Source: Tsukamurella sp. M9C (lineage in GTDB: Bacteria; Actinomycetota; Actinomycetes; Mycobacteriales; Mycobacteriaceae). From it: a DNA stretch of 64,000 nt. A model generated the notes under the pieces. The model worked only from the letters and a program-made list of their open reading frames with translations, did no database searches and was not told the DNA's origin. This document shows positions 49,328 to 58,495 of the stretch, one piece after another. The position numbers and the translations under genes are program-made. Positions within the stretch are counted from its first letter, which is position 1; each line of letters starts with the position of its first letter. The stretch spans positions 1-64,000 of the forward strand of contig NZ_JAIULG010000016.1 in the NCBI RefSeq assembly GCF_020169415.1. Direction: 5' to 3'.

Positions 49328-50053
49328 CTACGGCGCGTCGGCGGTCTCGGTGACCGTCATCTGCACCTGATAGCGGTCGGAGCGGTACCAGGAGTAGCTG
49401 TGTTCGACGCGCGTGCCTGCTGCGAAGGCGACGCGGTCGAAGGCGAGAATCGGCGTGCCGGGGGAGATGCCGAGCACGCGGGCCAGCTCGCCGTCGGAGG
49501 AGATGGCGCCGATGGACTGTTCGGCCCGGTCGATGGCCTGGCCGTACTCGGTGCGCAGCAGGGTGTAGATCGACTGCGTGAGGTCGTGCGCGTCCAGGCC
49601 GGGCGCGATCGCCTGCGGGTACCAGGCGTCGTCGACGGAGATCGGCACGCCGTCGGCGAGCCGCAGTCGTTTCACGTGGTACGCCTTGTCGGCCGCGCGG
49701 ATCTGCAGCGCGGAGGTGGTCGACGGCGGCGGCACCCTCAGTTCGGTCTGCAGGACCACGGTCGACGGGTTTCGGCCCAGGCGCCGCATGTCCTCGTGGA
49801 ACGAGGCGAGGTGCAGCCGTGAGCGGGCGGGCCGGTCGGCGACGAAGGTGCCCTTGCCGCGGATCCGTACGAGCGTGCCCTCGGCGACGAGCTGGCGCAG
49901 GGCCTCGCGCACCGTGATGCGGGAGACGCCGTACTCCTCGCAGAGCTGCCGCTCACTGGGAAGCGCAGAACCGGGCTCGAGCCCGTCCGTACAGCGCTGT
50001 TCGAGGAGCGCCCGCAGCTGCTCGTGTTTCGGAATCGGGCCGTCCGCGATCAT
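49328..50053 (-). CDS. HutC-type GntR regulator, DasR/NagR-like
   Basis: The 241-residue protein has an N-terminal GntR helix-turn-helix ([30 protein letters not shown], about 30-59) and a C-terminal UTRA domain with GKGTFVA and [21 protein letters not shown]. This architecture is that of DasR/NagR, which respond to glucosamine-6-phosphate or GlcNAc-6-phosphate. The palindrome upstream of its start is nearly identical to the one between the nag PTS genes at 39873. Confidence 0.85.
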   Translation of the reverse strand: MIADGPIPKHEQLRALLEQRCTDGLEPGSALPSERQLCEEYGVSRITVREALRQLVAEGTLVRIRGKGTFVADRPARSRLHLASFHEDMRRLGRNPSTVVLQTELRVPPPSTTSALQIRAADKAYHVKRLRLADGVPISVDDAWYPQAIAPGLDAHDLTQSIYTLLRTEYGQAIDRAEQSIGAISSDGELARVLGISPGTPILAFDRVAFAAGTRVEHSYSWYRSDRYQVQMTVTETADAP

Positions 50054-50071
50054 CGACCCATCTTGTCACAC

Positions 50072-50085
50072 CAGGTCATGACCAG
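50072..50085. promoter_or_regulatory. DasR/NagR-like operator CAGGTCATGACCAG
   Basis: A perfect GGTCATGACC palindrome (50074-50083), 19 bases upstream of the GntR start codon. It matches 12 of 14 positions of the site at 39873-39886, with the two differences placed symmetrically. Autoregulation is likely. Confidence 0.75.
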
Positions 50086-50090
50086 TGGGG

Positions 50091-50684
50091 CTATCGGACC
50101 CCGGAGGCGCGGAACTGCACGCTGATCCGCGGCCCGGCGTGCGGCACCTTCGGCACCGCGTGCTCCCAGGTGCGCTGCGCGGAACCGCCCATCGCGAGCA
50201 GATCGCCATGGCCCACCGTGAGTTTCGTGGACGCGCCGCCGCCGCGCGGGCGCATCAGGAACGGGCGGGCGGCGCCGAGGGAGACGATGGCGACGATCGT
50301 GTCGTGCGTGCCGCCGCGGCCGATGGTGTCGCCGTGCCAGGCCACCGAGTCCGCGCCGTCGCGGTACAGGCACAGCCCCACCGAGGTGAAGGGCTCGCGC
50401 AGGTCCGGCCAGTACAGCTCCGTGAGCTGTGTCATCGCCGCGCCCAGTGCAGGGTGCGGGAGGGCGGCGCCGTCGCCGTAGTAGCGCAGCAGCCGCGGCA
50501 CCGGCAGCGTGCGCTCGTACATGCGGCGGCGCTCCTCGACCCACGGCACGTCGCGCGCCAGCGCGGCGAACAGCTCGTCCGCGCCGGATTGCCACCCCGC
50601 GCGCACGTCGAGCCACGCACCGTCGGACAGCTCCCGGCGGTGCGGGGCCAGCGGTGCGGCATCGTCGAACAGCGAATCCTGCAT
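50091..50684 (-). CDS. AlkB-like 2-oxoglutarate/Fe(II) oxygenase
   Basis: The 197-residue protein has the iron-binding motif AWHGDTIGR (His and Asp) near 130, LSLGAARPFLMRPR-like strands, the second His in TWEHAVPK, and Arg residues in GPRISVQFR for 2-oxoglutarate. YYGDGAALP precedes, as in AlkB. AlkB proteins remove alkyl groups from DNA or RNA bases. The ATG at 50684 is chosen since earlier in-frame codons overlap the divergent gene. Confidence 0.85.
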   Translation of the reverse strand: MQDSLFDDAAPLAPHRRELSDGAWLDVRAGWQSGADELFAALARDVPWVEERRRMYERTLPVPRLLRYYGDGAALPHPALGAAMTQLTELYWPDLREPFTSVGLCLYRDGADSVAWHGDTIGRGGTHDTIVAIVSLGAARPFLMRPRGGGASTKLTVGHGDLLAMGGSAQRTWEHAVPKVPHAGPRISVQFRASGVR

Positions 50685-50745
50685 CGCCCGCGACGATACG
50701 AGGACCGACTGACAAGTTCGGCGCGGTCTCCGTAGGGTTGGAGGC

Positions 50746-51732
50746 GTGCGATTCGGACTCTTCCTCCCGCAAGGCTGGCGCTTCGACCTCGTCGGCATCG
50801 ATCCGGCGGACCACTGGTCCGTCATGAACGGCCTCGCCCAGCGGGCCGACGCCGGCCCCTGGGACTCGGTGTGGGTGTACGACCACTTCCACACCACCCC
50901 GGTCCCGAGCCGCGAGGCCACGCACGAGGCGTGGACGCTGATGTCCGCCCTCGCCGCGACCACGAGCCGGGTGAAGCTGGGCCAGATGTGCACGGCCATG
51001 GGCTACCGCAACCCGGCCTACCTGGCCAAGGTCGCGGCCACCGTCGACCTGATCTCCGGCGGCCGCACGCAGATGGGCATCGGCGGCGGTTGGTACGAGC
51101 ACGAGTGGCGGGCCTACGGCTACGGCTTCCCGTCGGCCGGGGAGCGGCTGGGCCGCCTCGACGAGGGCGTGCAGATCCTCCAGCAGGCGTGGACCGAGGG
51201 CTCGGCCACGCTCGACGGGAAGTACTACCAGGTCGACGGGGCCATCTGCGAGCCCCGGCCGCTGCAGGACGGCGGCATCCCGCTGTGGGTCGCGGGCGGC
51301 GGCGAGAAGAAGACGCTGCGGATCGCGGCGAAGTACGCGCAGTACACCAACTTCGACGGCACCTTCGAGGGCTTCGCCCACAAGTCGGACGTGCTCCGCA
51401 AGCACTGCGCCGACGTGGGCACCGACTTCGACGCCATCACCCGCTCGGCCAACTACAACATCGTGATCGGCGAGGCCGCCCGCGACGTGCAGACCCGCCT
51501 CGACGAGACCCGCAACCGGCTGCTCGAGCACGTGCCGGAGGCAGGGGTCGACGCCGAGATGGGCGCCTACCTCGGCATGCCGGGCGTGGGCACGCCGGGC
51601 GACATCGTCGCCAACCTCAAGCGACTCGAGGCCGAGGGCATGACCTACGCCGTGTGCTACTTCCCCGAGATCGCCTACGACACCTCGGGACTCGAGCTCT
51701 TCGAGCGCGAGGTGATCCCGGCGTTCTCCTGA
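50746..51732 (+). CDS. LLM class F420-dependent oxidoreductase
   Basis: The 328-residue TIM-barrel protein begins FGLFLPQGWRFDLVG, with YDHFHTTPVPSREATHEAWTLMSALAATTSRVKLGQMCTAMGYRNPAYLAK and IGGGWYEHEWRAYGYGFPSAGERLGRLDE, matching the TIGR03560-type luciferase-like F420 enzymes of actinobacteria. CTGACA and TAGGGT (18 bases apart) form a promoter ending 7 nt before the GTG, so it is probably leaderless. Substrate unknown. Confidence 0.87.
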   Translation: MRFGLFLPQGWRFDLVGIDPADHWSVMNGLAQRADAGPWDSVWVYDHFHTTPVPSREATHEAWTLMSALAATTSRVKLGQMCTAMGYRNPAYLAKVAATVDLISGGRTQMGIGGGWYEHEWRAYGYGFPSAGERLGRLDEGVQILQQAWTEGSATLDGKYYQVDGAICEPRPLQDGGIPLWVAGGGEKKTLRIAAKYAQYTNFDGTFEGFAHKSDVLRKHCADVGTDFDAITRSANYNIVIGEAARDVQTRLDETRNRLLEHVPEAGVDAEMGAYLGMPGVGTPGDIVANLKRLEAEGMTYAVCYFPEIAYDTSGLELFEREVIPAFS

Positions 51733-51745
51733 GCCCGCCGCGGAG

Positions 51746-52903
51746 TCATCGCAATCCGGCGAGCCTCCGTGCACCCTCGACCAGTACCGACTCCTCCTTG
51801 CTGAAGGCGAAGCGCAGGAGGTGCCCCCACCGCGCCTGATCGTCGGCGAGGGCGCTGACGGGCACCGCGGCCACGCCGATCCGGGCGGGCATCTCCCGGC
51901 AGAGGGCGCCGGCGTCGTCGAAGCCCAGACCCCGGGCGTCTGCGACGACGAAGTAGGTGCCCTCCGACGGGTGCACGGTGAACCCCGTCTCCACCAGGGC
52001 GTCGGTGAGCAGGTCCCGCTTGGCCTGCAGGTCAGGTGCGAGCTTCTCGAGCCACGACGACTCGTGCTCCAGCGCGTGCGCCACCGCGTGCTGCAGCGGC
52101 GCGGCGCCCGTGAAGGTGAGCCACTGCTTCGCGGCGCGGCAGGCGTCGGCCAGCTCGCGCGGCGCGGTGATCCAGCCGACCTTCCAGCCCGTCACGTTGA
52201 AGGCCTTGGCGGCGCCGGAGATCCGGACCGTGCGCTCCCGCATGCCGTCGAAGGCGGCGAGCGGCCGATGCGCGCGGCCGTCGAAGAGCAGGTACTCGTA
52301 GACCTCGTCGGTGAAGCAGAGCAGGTCCCGCTCGACGCACACGTCGACGATGAGCTGCAGATCGGCGTCGGAGAGCACCGTGCCGGTGGGGTTGTGGGGC
52401 GAGTTCACGATGATCGCCGCGGTCCGCTCCGTGACCGCGGCGCGCAGCAGGTCGGGGTCGAGGGCGTACCGTCCGCCGTCTTCGACGAGCGGCACGACGA
52501 CCCGCTGCGCCCCCGCCATCGCCACGGTCGCGGCGTAGGAGTCGTAGAAGGGCTCGATGAGGATCACCTCACGGCCGGGCTCGACGAGACCCAGCACCGC
52601 GGCCGCGATCCCCTCGGAGGCGCCGACGGTGACCAGTACCTCGCCGTCGGGGTCGTAGCGCAGGCCGTAGTCCCGCTCGACCTGGTCCGCTACCGCCCGG
52701 CGGAGGGAGGGCAGGCCGTCGCCGGGCGGGTACTGGTTGAGGCCGCCGTCGATGGCGGCCTTGGCGGCCAGCAGCATGCCGGCGGGTCCGTCGGTGTCCG
52801 GGAAGCCCTGCCCCAGGTTGACGGCGTCGTGCGCCACGGCGAGGGCCGAGATCTCCGCGAAGATCGTCGACGTGAAGGGCTGAAGGCGTCGGACGGTGCG
52901 CAT
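51746..52903 (-). CDS. PLP-dependent aminotransferase (class I/II, DapC/kynurenine aminotransferase-like)
   Basis: The 385-residue fold-type I protein has NLGQGFPDTDGP near residue 30, NSPHNPTGTVL near 166, and the PLP Lys in SGAAKAFNVTGWKVGW near 230. Close groups include the actinobacterial N-succinyldiaminopimelate aminotransferase DapC and kynurenine or methionine aminotransferases, which are hard to separate by eye. TAGGCT ends 6 nt before the ATG. It is divergent from the gene at 52942. Confidence 0.85.
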   Translation of the reverse strand: MRTVRRLQPFTSTIFAEISALAVAHDAVNLGQGFPDTDGPAGMLLAAKAAIDGGLNQYPPGDGLPSLRRAVADQVERDYGLRYDPDGEVLVTVGASEGIAAAVLGLVEPGREVILIEPFYDSYAATVAMAGAQRVVVPLVEDGGRYALDPDLLRAAVTERTAAIIVNSPHNPTGTVLSDADLQLIVDVCVERDLLCFTDEVYEYLLFDGRAHRPLAAFDGMRERTVRISGAAKAFNVTGWKVGWITAPRELADACRAAKQWLTFTGAAPLQHAVAHALEHESSWLEKLAPDLQAKRDLLTDALVETGFTVHPSEGTYFVVADARGLGFDDAGALCREMPARIGVAAVPVSALADDQARWGHLLRFAFSKEESVLVEGARRLAGLR

Positions 52904-52941
52904 CCCCGCAGCCTAGTGGCCCGCGCGGCTACGGTGGGGGT

Positions 52942-54255
52942 ATGACCTCCGCCGTCGTCGTCGGATCCGGCCCCAACGGGCTCACCGCCGCCGCGTCGCT
53001 GGCCCGCGCGGGCCTCGACGTGACGGTGCTCGAGGCCGAGACCACCCTCGGCGGCGCCTGCCGCTCGGACACGCTGCGCGGCACCGTCGTGGACCGGTTC
53101 TCGACGGGGCACCCCCTCGCGTACGCCTCGCCCGCGCTGCGGGACGTCGGCGTCGACATCGACTGGGGGACCGCGCCGATCGACGTGGGGCACCCGCTCT
53201 CGCCGGACCCCGCGGACGCGATCGGGACCCTGGCGGACGTGCCGGACTGCGGACCCGAGGTGATGCCGGCGTTCTTCGGCCCCATGACGGACGTGCCGCG
53301 GCATCCGGTGGTCGCGACGCGGTGGGGCCCGCGGTTCGCGCTCCCGGCATCGGTCACCGCCGCTGCGCTCGGGCGGACCGGTGGCGCCGTCTTCGCCGGG
53401 GTCGCAGCGCATTCCATCTCCCCACAGCACCTGCCGATGACGTCGTCGATCGGGTACCTGCTCTCCGGTGTGCGGCCCTGGCCCGTGCCGATCGGCGGCT
53501 CCCAGCGGATCTCGGACGCCCTCGCCGCGGTCGTCGGGTCGCACGGTGGGCGGATCCGCACGGGGGAGCGCGTGACGACGCTCCCGGACGCCGACCTCGT
53601 GGTGCTCGATACCGGCCTGCCCGCGGCGCGGGACCTGCTCGGCGATCGCGCCCCCGCGTGGCTGCGGCGTCGCGCCCGGCAGTGGCGGTTCGGGCCCGCC
53701 GCGTTCAAGGTGGACCTCGTGGTCGACGGCGGGATTCCCTGGGCCCATGAGGAACTCCGACGGTCCGCGTTCGTTCACCTGGGCGGCACGGCGCGGGAGA
53801 TCGCGCGCAAGGAGCTCATGGTGAATCGCGGGCGGATGCCCGAGCGGCCCGTGATCATCCTATCGCAGCAGTATCTGGCGGACCCGTCGCGTTGCGCCGG
53901 TTCGCTGGCGCCGGTGTCCATGTACGCCCACTGCCCCAACGGTTTCCCCGGCGATCTCACCGAATCGATCGTGGCCGAGGTGGAGCGGCACGCGCCCGGG
54001 GTGCGGGAGCGGATCATCGAGACGCGGTCCGTCGGCCCCGCGGGGCTGCAGGCGGTGAACGCCAACCTCGTCGGAGGCGACATCGCCGCCGGCGCCGCCG
54101 TGCCCGCGCAGTTGGTGCGGCGGCCGAAGCTGGTGGACCCGTACCGCCTCACCGACCGCGTCTATCTGTGCTCCTCCGCCGCAGGCGCTCCGGGTGTGCA
54201 CGGCATGGTCGGGTGGCACGCCGCGGCGTCGGCGCTGCGCTCGCTGGGGCGGTGA
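52942..54255 (+). CDS. Phytoene desaturase-like FAD-dependent oxidoreductase
   Basis: The 437-residue protein has the dinucleotide-binding start AVVVGSGPNGLTAAASLARAGLDVTVLEAETTLGGAC and a C-terminal FAD closure VYLCSSAAGAPGVHGMVGWHAA. It belongs to the NAD(P)/FAD oxidoreductase group annotated as phytoene desaturase family (COG1233), but no carotenoid gene is nearby, so the substrate is unknown. TACGGT ends 6 nt before the ATG. Confidence 0.82.
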   Translation: MTSAVVVGSGPNGLTAAASLARAGLDVTVLEAETTLGGACRSDTLRGTVVDRFSTGHPLAYASPALRDVGVDIDWGTAPIDVGHPLSPDPADAIGTLADVPDCGPEVMPAFFGPMTDVPRHPVVATRWGPRFALPASVTAAALGRTGGAVFAGVAAHSISPQHLPMTSSIGYLLSGVRPWPVPIGGSQRISDALAAVVGSHGGRIRTGERVTTLPDADLVVLDTGLPAARDLLGDRAPAWLRRRARQWRFGPAAFKVDLVVDGGIPWAHEELRRSAFVHLGGTAREIARKELMVNRGRMPERPVIILSQQYLADPSRCAGSLAPVSMYAHCPNGFPGDLTESIVAEVERHAPGVRERIIETRSVGPAGLQAVNANLVGGDIAAGAAVPAQLVRRPKLVDPYRLTDRVYLCSSAAGAPGVHGMVGWHAAASALRSLGR

Positions 54256-54398
54256 CGCGCGCCCGCAGAGTAGCCCCGTCGCACAACAAGTGGTGAATAC
54301 TGCCACCGGATCCCCGTCGTGGTGGTGGAATCGGACGATGCCCTGATGCGACTTCCGTCCTACGCTCCGGGACGGACGCGGAGTGAGCGGGGGGATGA

Positions 54399-56168
54399 GT
54401 GGTGACACGGCAGGTGGACAGCGGCGCGCGACGCATCGCGACGCTGGGGGCGCTCGTCGACGCCGTCCGCGAGGTGAGCGCCGCCGAAGGCGTCGACGAC
54501 GCATGCCGTGCCCTCGTCAAGGCCGCGGCCCGCGCGGTCCCGCGAGCGGAGATCGTCTTCGTCGCGCTGGCCTCGGTGGAGACGGGCGACCTCGCGATCG
54601 CGGCGTCGACGGGGCTGATCTCGCCGGAGTTCCGGTACGGCCGCGCGCCGCACGGGCACGGCCTCTGGGGACGAGCGGCGGAACAGTTCCTTCCGGTCCG
54701 CACCGGCGACTACGCCGCGGACCGGTCCTTCGAGCACGACGAGCTCCTCGACGGCGCGTGCCGGGCGGACGGCGTCGTTTCCGCGATGTGCGCCCCACTC
54801 GTGGCCGGGGGAAGGGCGATCGGTGCGGTGTTCACCAACGGCCGCGCGAGGGACATGTTCGACGAGGGCGACATGACCAGACTGGCGGAGATCGCCCACG
54901 CCACTGCACCGGTGATCCGGCGCGCCGTGTCCCACGCGGAACTGGAGGCGGCGCTGTCCGGTGTCGCGGCCGCCCGGAACCGGCTGGCGCGCGCCGTCGC
55001 TGCGCACGACCACCTGCTCACGCGGATCCTCGACGGCGCCGGCCGGACAGAGGTGGTCGACGCGATCGTCGGGACCTGCGACGGCGTCGTGGCCGCGCTC
55101 GGCGTGGACGTCGGCGACCGGGCGGTCGCGGCAGCCCCGGAGGGGTCGGATCTGGATCCCCTCCGGGACCGGTGGATCCTGGACGGCATCGCCGACGTAC
55201 GCAGGACTGAGGAGCACCGCATCGTCGAGCACGGCGACGGCTTCGCGCTCTTCGTTCCCGCCGTCGCGGGGGGCCGGTACCTGGGGGCGGTGCTCGCCCT
55301 CTTCGATCGCCCTGCCGACGAGGCGGACGTCCGTGCGATCCACCGGCTGGTGACCCTGTTCGCGCTCGTCGCCGTGCGCCCGCCGGCGCGCGTCGATGCC
55401 CTCGCCGAGGGCGTCGACGCCTTCCAGCTCCGCGGCCTCCTGACCGCAGATGGGCCGCTGAACGACGACGCGCGGGTGCGTTTCGCGCGGATGGGGTTCG
55501 ACCTCTCGGCCGACCAGGTGGTCACGGTCGCGGCACTGCCACCCCGGAGTGACCCGGAGCGGGTCGCGGGCGCGCTGCGCGCCGGCCGTCCGCCGAGCGA
55601 CCCCGTCCTGGTGGTCGACGACCGGCTGGTGACGATCACCGCCGGCGAGGAGACGAAGCGGGCCGCCGAAGAGGTGATGGGCACCGCGCGGCGCCGGACG
55701 GGCATCGCGCTGCTGGTCTGTGCCTCGATCGTGCGCGATCCCCTCGCCGGTGGGCTCGCAGACGCGTACCGCACGGCAGACGCCGCACTCGGGCTGCTGC
55801 AGTCACTCGGCCGGACGAGCGGTGCCTTCGACGTCGATGAGTTCCCCTCGCACCTACCACTCTTGCGATCCGTGACAGTCGATTCGGTGGTGCGCTTCCT
55901 CGACGACACCATCGGACCGGTCGTCGAGTTCGACTGCCAGGGATCGTCGGAGCTGGTTCGAACGATGAGCGTCTTCTTCGCCGAGAACATGAACACAGCG
56001 GCGACGGCGCGGGCGCTGGATCTTCACCCCAACACCATCATCAAGCGACTCCGGCGCGTCACCGACCTGCTCGGGCCGAGGTGGCAGGGCGATCCGGATT
56101 CGCTCGCGATCCGGATCGCCCTGAACCTCCACGGCCTCGCCCGTGGCGGCGCCGACGGGGGCCGCTGA
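54399..56168 (+). CDS. PucR-type regulator with GAF domain
   Basis: The 589-residue protein has an N-terminal GAF-like sensor (about 20-170: AIAASTGLISPEF to VSAMCAPLVAGGRAIGAVFTN), a middle coiled region and a C-terminal PucR helix-turn-helix (VVEFDCQGSSELVRTMSVFFAENMNTAATARALDLHPNTIIKRLRRVTDLLG). The GTG has GGGGGG upstream. No divergent operon is attached and the ligand is unknown. The 143 bases before it contain no obvious operator. Confidence 0.85.
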   Translation: MVTRQVDSGARRIATLGALVDAVREVSAAEGVDDACRALVKAAARAVPRAEIVFVALASVETGDLAIAASTGLISPEFRYGRAPHGHGLWGRAAEQFLPVRTGDYAADRSFEHDELLDGACRADGVVSAMCAPLVAGGRAIGAVFTNGRARDMFDEGDMTRLAEIAHATAPVIRRAVSHAELEAALSGVAAARNRLARAVAAHDHLLTRILDGAGRTEVVDAIVGTCDGVVAALGVDVGDRAVAAAPEGSDLDPLRDRWILDGIADVRRTEEHRIVEHGDGFALFVPAVAGGRYLGAVLALFDRPADEADVRAIHRLVTLFALVAVRPPARVDALAEGVDAFQLRGLLTADGPLNDDARVRFARMGFDLSADQVVTVAALPPRSDPERVAGALRAGRPPSDPVLVVDDRLVTITAGEETKRAAEEVMGTARRRTGIALLVCASIVRDPLAGGLADAYRTADAALGLLQSLGRTSGAFDVDEFPSHLPLLRSVTVDSVVRFLDDTIGPVVEFDCQGSSELVRTMSVFFAENMNTAATARALDLHPNTIIKRLRRVTDLLGPRWQGDPDSLAIRIALNLHGLARGGADGGR

Positions 56169-56179
56169 GCGCCCGGGAG

Positions 56180-56692
56180 TCAGCCGATCTGACAGACCCA
56201 ACTGTTGGTGTCGTCGGAGTAGACGTAGGTCCCGGCCACACCCATGCCCGTGGTGCAGGGCTTTCCGCCCGGATCGTCGTCGCGGACCTTCGGGGTGGTC
56301 GTCGGTGCCGTGCCGTTCTCGTTCGGGTCGTCGCCGGCGCCGTGGTTCGGGTTGGTGCAGACGGTGCCCTGATCGGGGCCGGTGCACGGAACGTCGTACG
56401 TGCCGCCGTTGTCGGGTGTCCCCGGCTTGGCCGGGGCGGGCTTGGTGACCGTGTGCGCCGGTCCGGGGGGCTGGGTGACGGTTCTCGTCGGACCGGCGTT
56501 GCCGCCGTTGCCCGTCACCGGTTTCCCCGGCTGTCCTGTCGCGGGGGCCTGGTGATGCGTCGCGGCCGCCGAACTCGACGGTGTCGCGGAGGACGTCGTC
56601 GAGGCCGGGTTCGAATCGTTCGAGCAGCCGGCGCTGACGAGGACGAGTGCAGCGATGCTCGCGATCATCGCGGTGGAGTGCTTGCGCACCAT
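56180..56692 (-). CDS. Secreted lipoprotein, Pro/Thr/Gly-rich
   Basis: The 170-residue protein has a signal peptide with lipobox LVSAGC (lipid-anchored Cys23), a low-complexity Ser/Ala/Thr/Pro linker (about 30-100) and a C-terminal part with four Cys (PCTGPDQGTVC, KPCTTGMG and SWVC). I recognise no family. The Cys spacing suggests disulfides in the exported part. The function is not inferable. Confidence 0.75.
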   Translation of the reverse strand: MVRKHSTAMIASIAALVLVSAGCSNDSNPASTTSSATPSSSAAATHHQAPATGQPGKPVTGNGGNAGPTRTVTQPPGPAHTVTKPAPAKPGTPDNGGTYDVPCTGPDQGTVCTNPNHGAGDDPNENGTAPTTTPKVRDDDPGGKPCTTGMGVAGTYVYSDDTNSWVCQIG

Positions 56693-56766
56693 GGTGTTCC
56701 CTTCGATGGTTCGGATCTGTGCTGTGGATCGGTGACGGACTCGATGACCACCTACTCCCGCCGGAA

Positions 56767-57732
56767 TCAGGCGCCCGTGCCGGCGGGCACTGCCCGCGGG
56801 CCGTGCTCGGCCACGGTGGCGATCGCGCTCGCGATCATGGGCCACCACGCGTTGTGGACGTCGACGAGCTCCCCGTGCCCGGTCTGCGGGATCTCGATCA
56901 GGGCTGTGCTGCCGCCATTCCGGCGGAGGGCCTCGACGTACTCCGCCGCCTCGCGGGGTGGCACGACTGTGTCGTCGGTGCCGGTGATCGCCACGACCGG
57001 GACTCGCGGATCCATCCGCTCGAGCGGATCGACCAGCAGGTAGCGATCGGGGAACTGTTCGGGAGTGCCGCCCATGACCCGCAGGACGTGGTCGTTCTTC
57101 GTGAGGGAGAGCCGCATGTCGAGCACGCCGGCGAGGGAGACGACGGCGTGGGGCCGGACCGTCGGTCGTGCTCCGGGAGCGCCGTCGGGAAGGGTTCCGC
57201 GGCCCGCTGTCCACGCCGCGAGCTGTCCGCCCGCGGAGTGCCCCACGACCGTGACGCGGCTCAGGTCGATCTCCGGTACCGACTCCTGGAGGCGGGCCAG
57301 ATGATCGACGCCTGCAGCCAGATCGGTGAAGGTGACCGGCCAGCCGCCACCGTCGCCCGCGCGGCGGTAGTTCAGGCTCCACACCACGAAACCACGTGCG
57401 GCGAGCGCTTGCGCCGCGGGGCGCACGTACTCGGCAGTCGCGCCTTTGATCCATCCGCCGCCGTGGATCAGGACGATCGTGGGTCGCGCCCCGTTCATAG
57501 CCTCGGACGACGGACGGAACAAGAAGCCGCTCAGCGTTTCCGGATCGACGTCGGGAACGCTGAGATACTGGTGCGTCGACACGGAGGCGCGGCCGGTGGG
57601 GACGGGGGAGTCGGTGTCACCGGCGGTGCGGCCCCGCAGCGCCACCACTGCGGCGGCGACGAGGATCAGGGCGACGATGATCGCCGCCGCCCAGCGTCGA
57701 CGACCGACCGAAGTGTGTGGAGGGGGCGGCAT
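56767..57732 (-). CDS. Membrane-anchored alpha/beta hydrolase (esterase, HSL-like)
   Basis: The 321-residue protein has an N-terminal membrane anchor (WAAAIIVALILVAAAVVAL, about 14-32), then the oxyanion motif HGGGWIKG near 90, the nucleophile elbow GHSAGG near 165, an acid near ITGTDDTVVP and the catalytic His in TGHGE. This is a steryl/lipid-type or carboxyl esterase fold, probably facing outside the membrane. Substrate unknown. Confidence 0.85.
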   Translation of the reverse strand: MPPPPHTSVGRRRWAAAIIVALILVAAAVVALRGRTAGDTDSPVPTGRASVSTHQYLSVPDVDPETLSGFLFRPSSEAMNGARPTIVLIHGGGWIKGATAEYVRPAAQALAARGFVVWSLNYRRAGDGGGWPVTFTDLAAGVDHLARLQESVPEIDLSRVTVVGHSAGGQLAAWTAGRGTLPDGAPGARPTVRPHAVVSLAGVLDMRLSLTKNDHVLRVMGGTPEQFPDRYLLVDPLERMDPRVPVVAITGTDDTVVPPREAAEYVEALRRNGGSTALIEIPQTGHGELVDVHNAWWPMIASAIATVAEHGPRAVPAGTGA

Positions 57733-57896
57733 TACGCTCCGTTTCGTGTGTCGAGCGGCTCGGATCGCTTCATGCTAACCGCCGCGGTAGTCCCACCCGC
57801 CATCGCGAGACATATTGTGCTGGTGCAAATTTCGTGAGTAGCGCAGGCGCACACTGCGCAACGGTCCGGGTGGTGGATCAGACCACCCGCGGCCGT
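57733..57896. other. Intergenic, nothing assignable
   Basis: The 164 bases between the esterase start and the TetR stop are moderately AT-rich near 57815-57835. I see no gene, clear promoter or repeat. Confidence 0.4.
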
Positions 57897-58472
57897 CTAC
57901 GGTGAATCCGTTGCCCGGTGGACGGCCGTCGTGGCCGCCGCGGTCGCCGCGACGACGATCGCTCGGCGCGTCTCGGCGGCGCCCACGGCGGCGTCGTCGG
58001 CAGCGGCGAGGGAGGTCAGTGCGGGGGAGGCGGCGAGCCACGCAGTGACCAGACCCAGTGTGAGTACGAGCGCGTCGACGGCGCCGTCGCCATAGCGCGG
58101 CCGCAGTGCGTCGACCTTCTCGCGGTATGTGGTGCCCTCGTCGTCCGTGGCCGACGGTCGTTCGAGGTTCGCCCACGTCGAGAGCCGCAGAGTGGAGGGC
58201 TCGGCGAGCAGGTAGTCGTACAGCCGGCCCGCGTAACCGGGCAGGTCGTCGGCGTCGAACCGGACCGCGTCGGCCATGGTGCGGAGGGCGTCCACGACGA
58301 TCAGGTCGAACAGGTCCTCCTTGGGGCCGAAGTGCACGTAGATCGAGCGCTTGTTCGCGGACGCCTGCTCGGCGATGCGGTCGATACGTGCCCCGGCCAG
58401 CCCGAACTCGGCGAACTCCCGGCGCGCTGCGTCGAGGATCCGCCGCTTCGTCTCCGTCGCGTCGGGTGGCAC
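57897..58472 (-). CDS. TetR family transcriptional regulator
   Basis: The product of about 191 residues starts ATETKRRILDAARREFAEFGLAGARIDRIAEQASANKRSIYVHFGPKEDLF, a complete TetR helix-turn-helix, followed by a helical ligand domain. It is divergent from an SDR gene and probably represses it. The start at 58472 (GTG) is a compromise; upstream in-frame GTG codons near 58500 are possible, and none has a strong ribosome site. Confidence 0.85.
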   Translation of the reverse strand: MPPDATETKRRILDAARREFAEFGLAGARIDRIAEQASANKRSIYVHFGPKEDLFDLIVVDALRTMADAVRFDADDLPGYAGRLYDYLLAEPSTLRLSTWANLERPSATDDEGTTYREKVDALRPRYGDGAVDALVLTLGLVTAWLAASPALTSLAAADDAAVGAAETRRAIVVAATAAATTAVHRATDSP

Positions 58473-58495
58473 AGGAGGAGAGTACCGCCCTCTCG

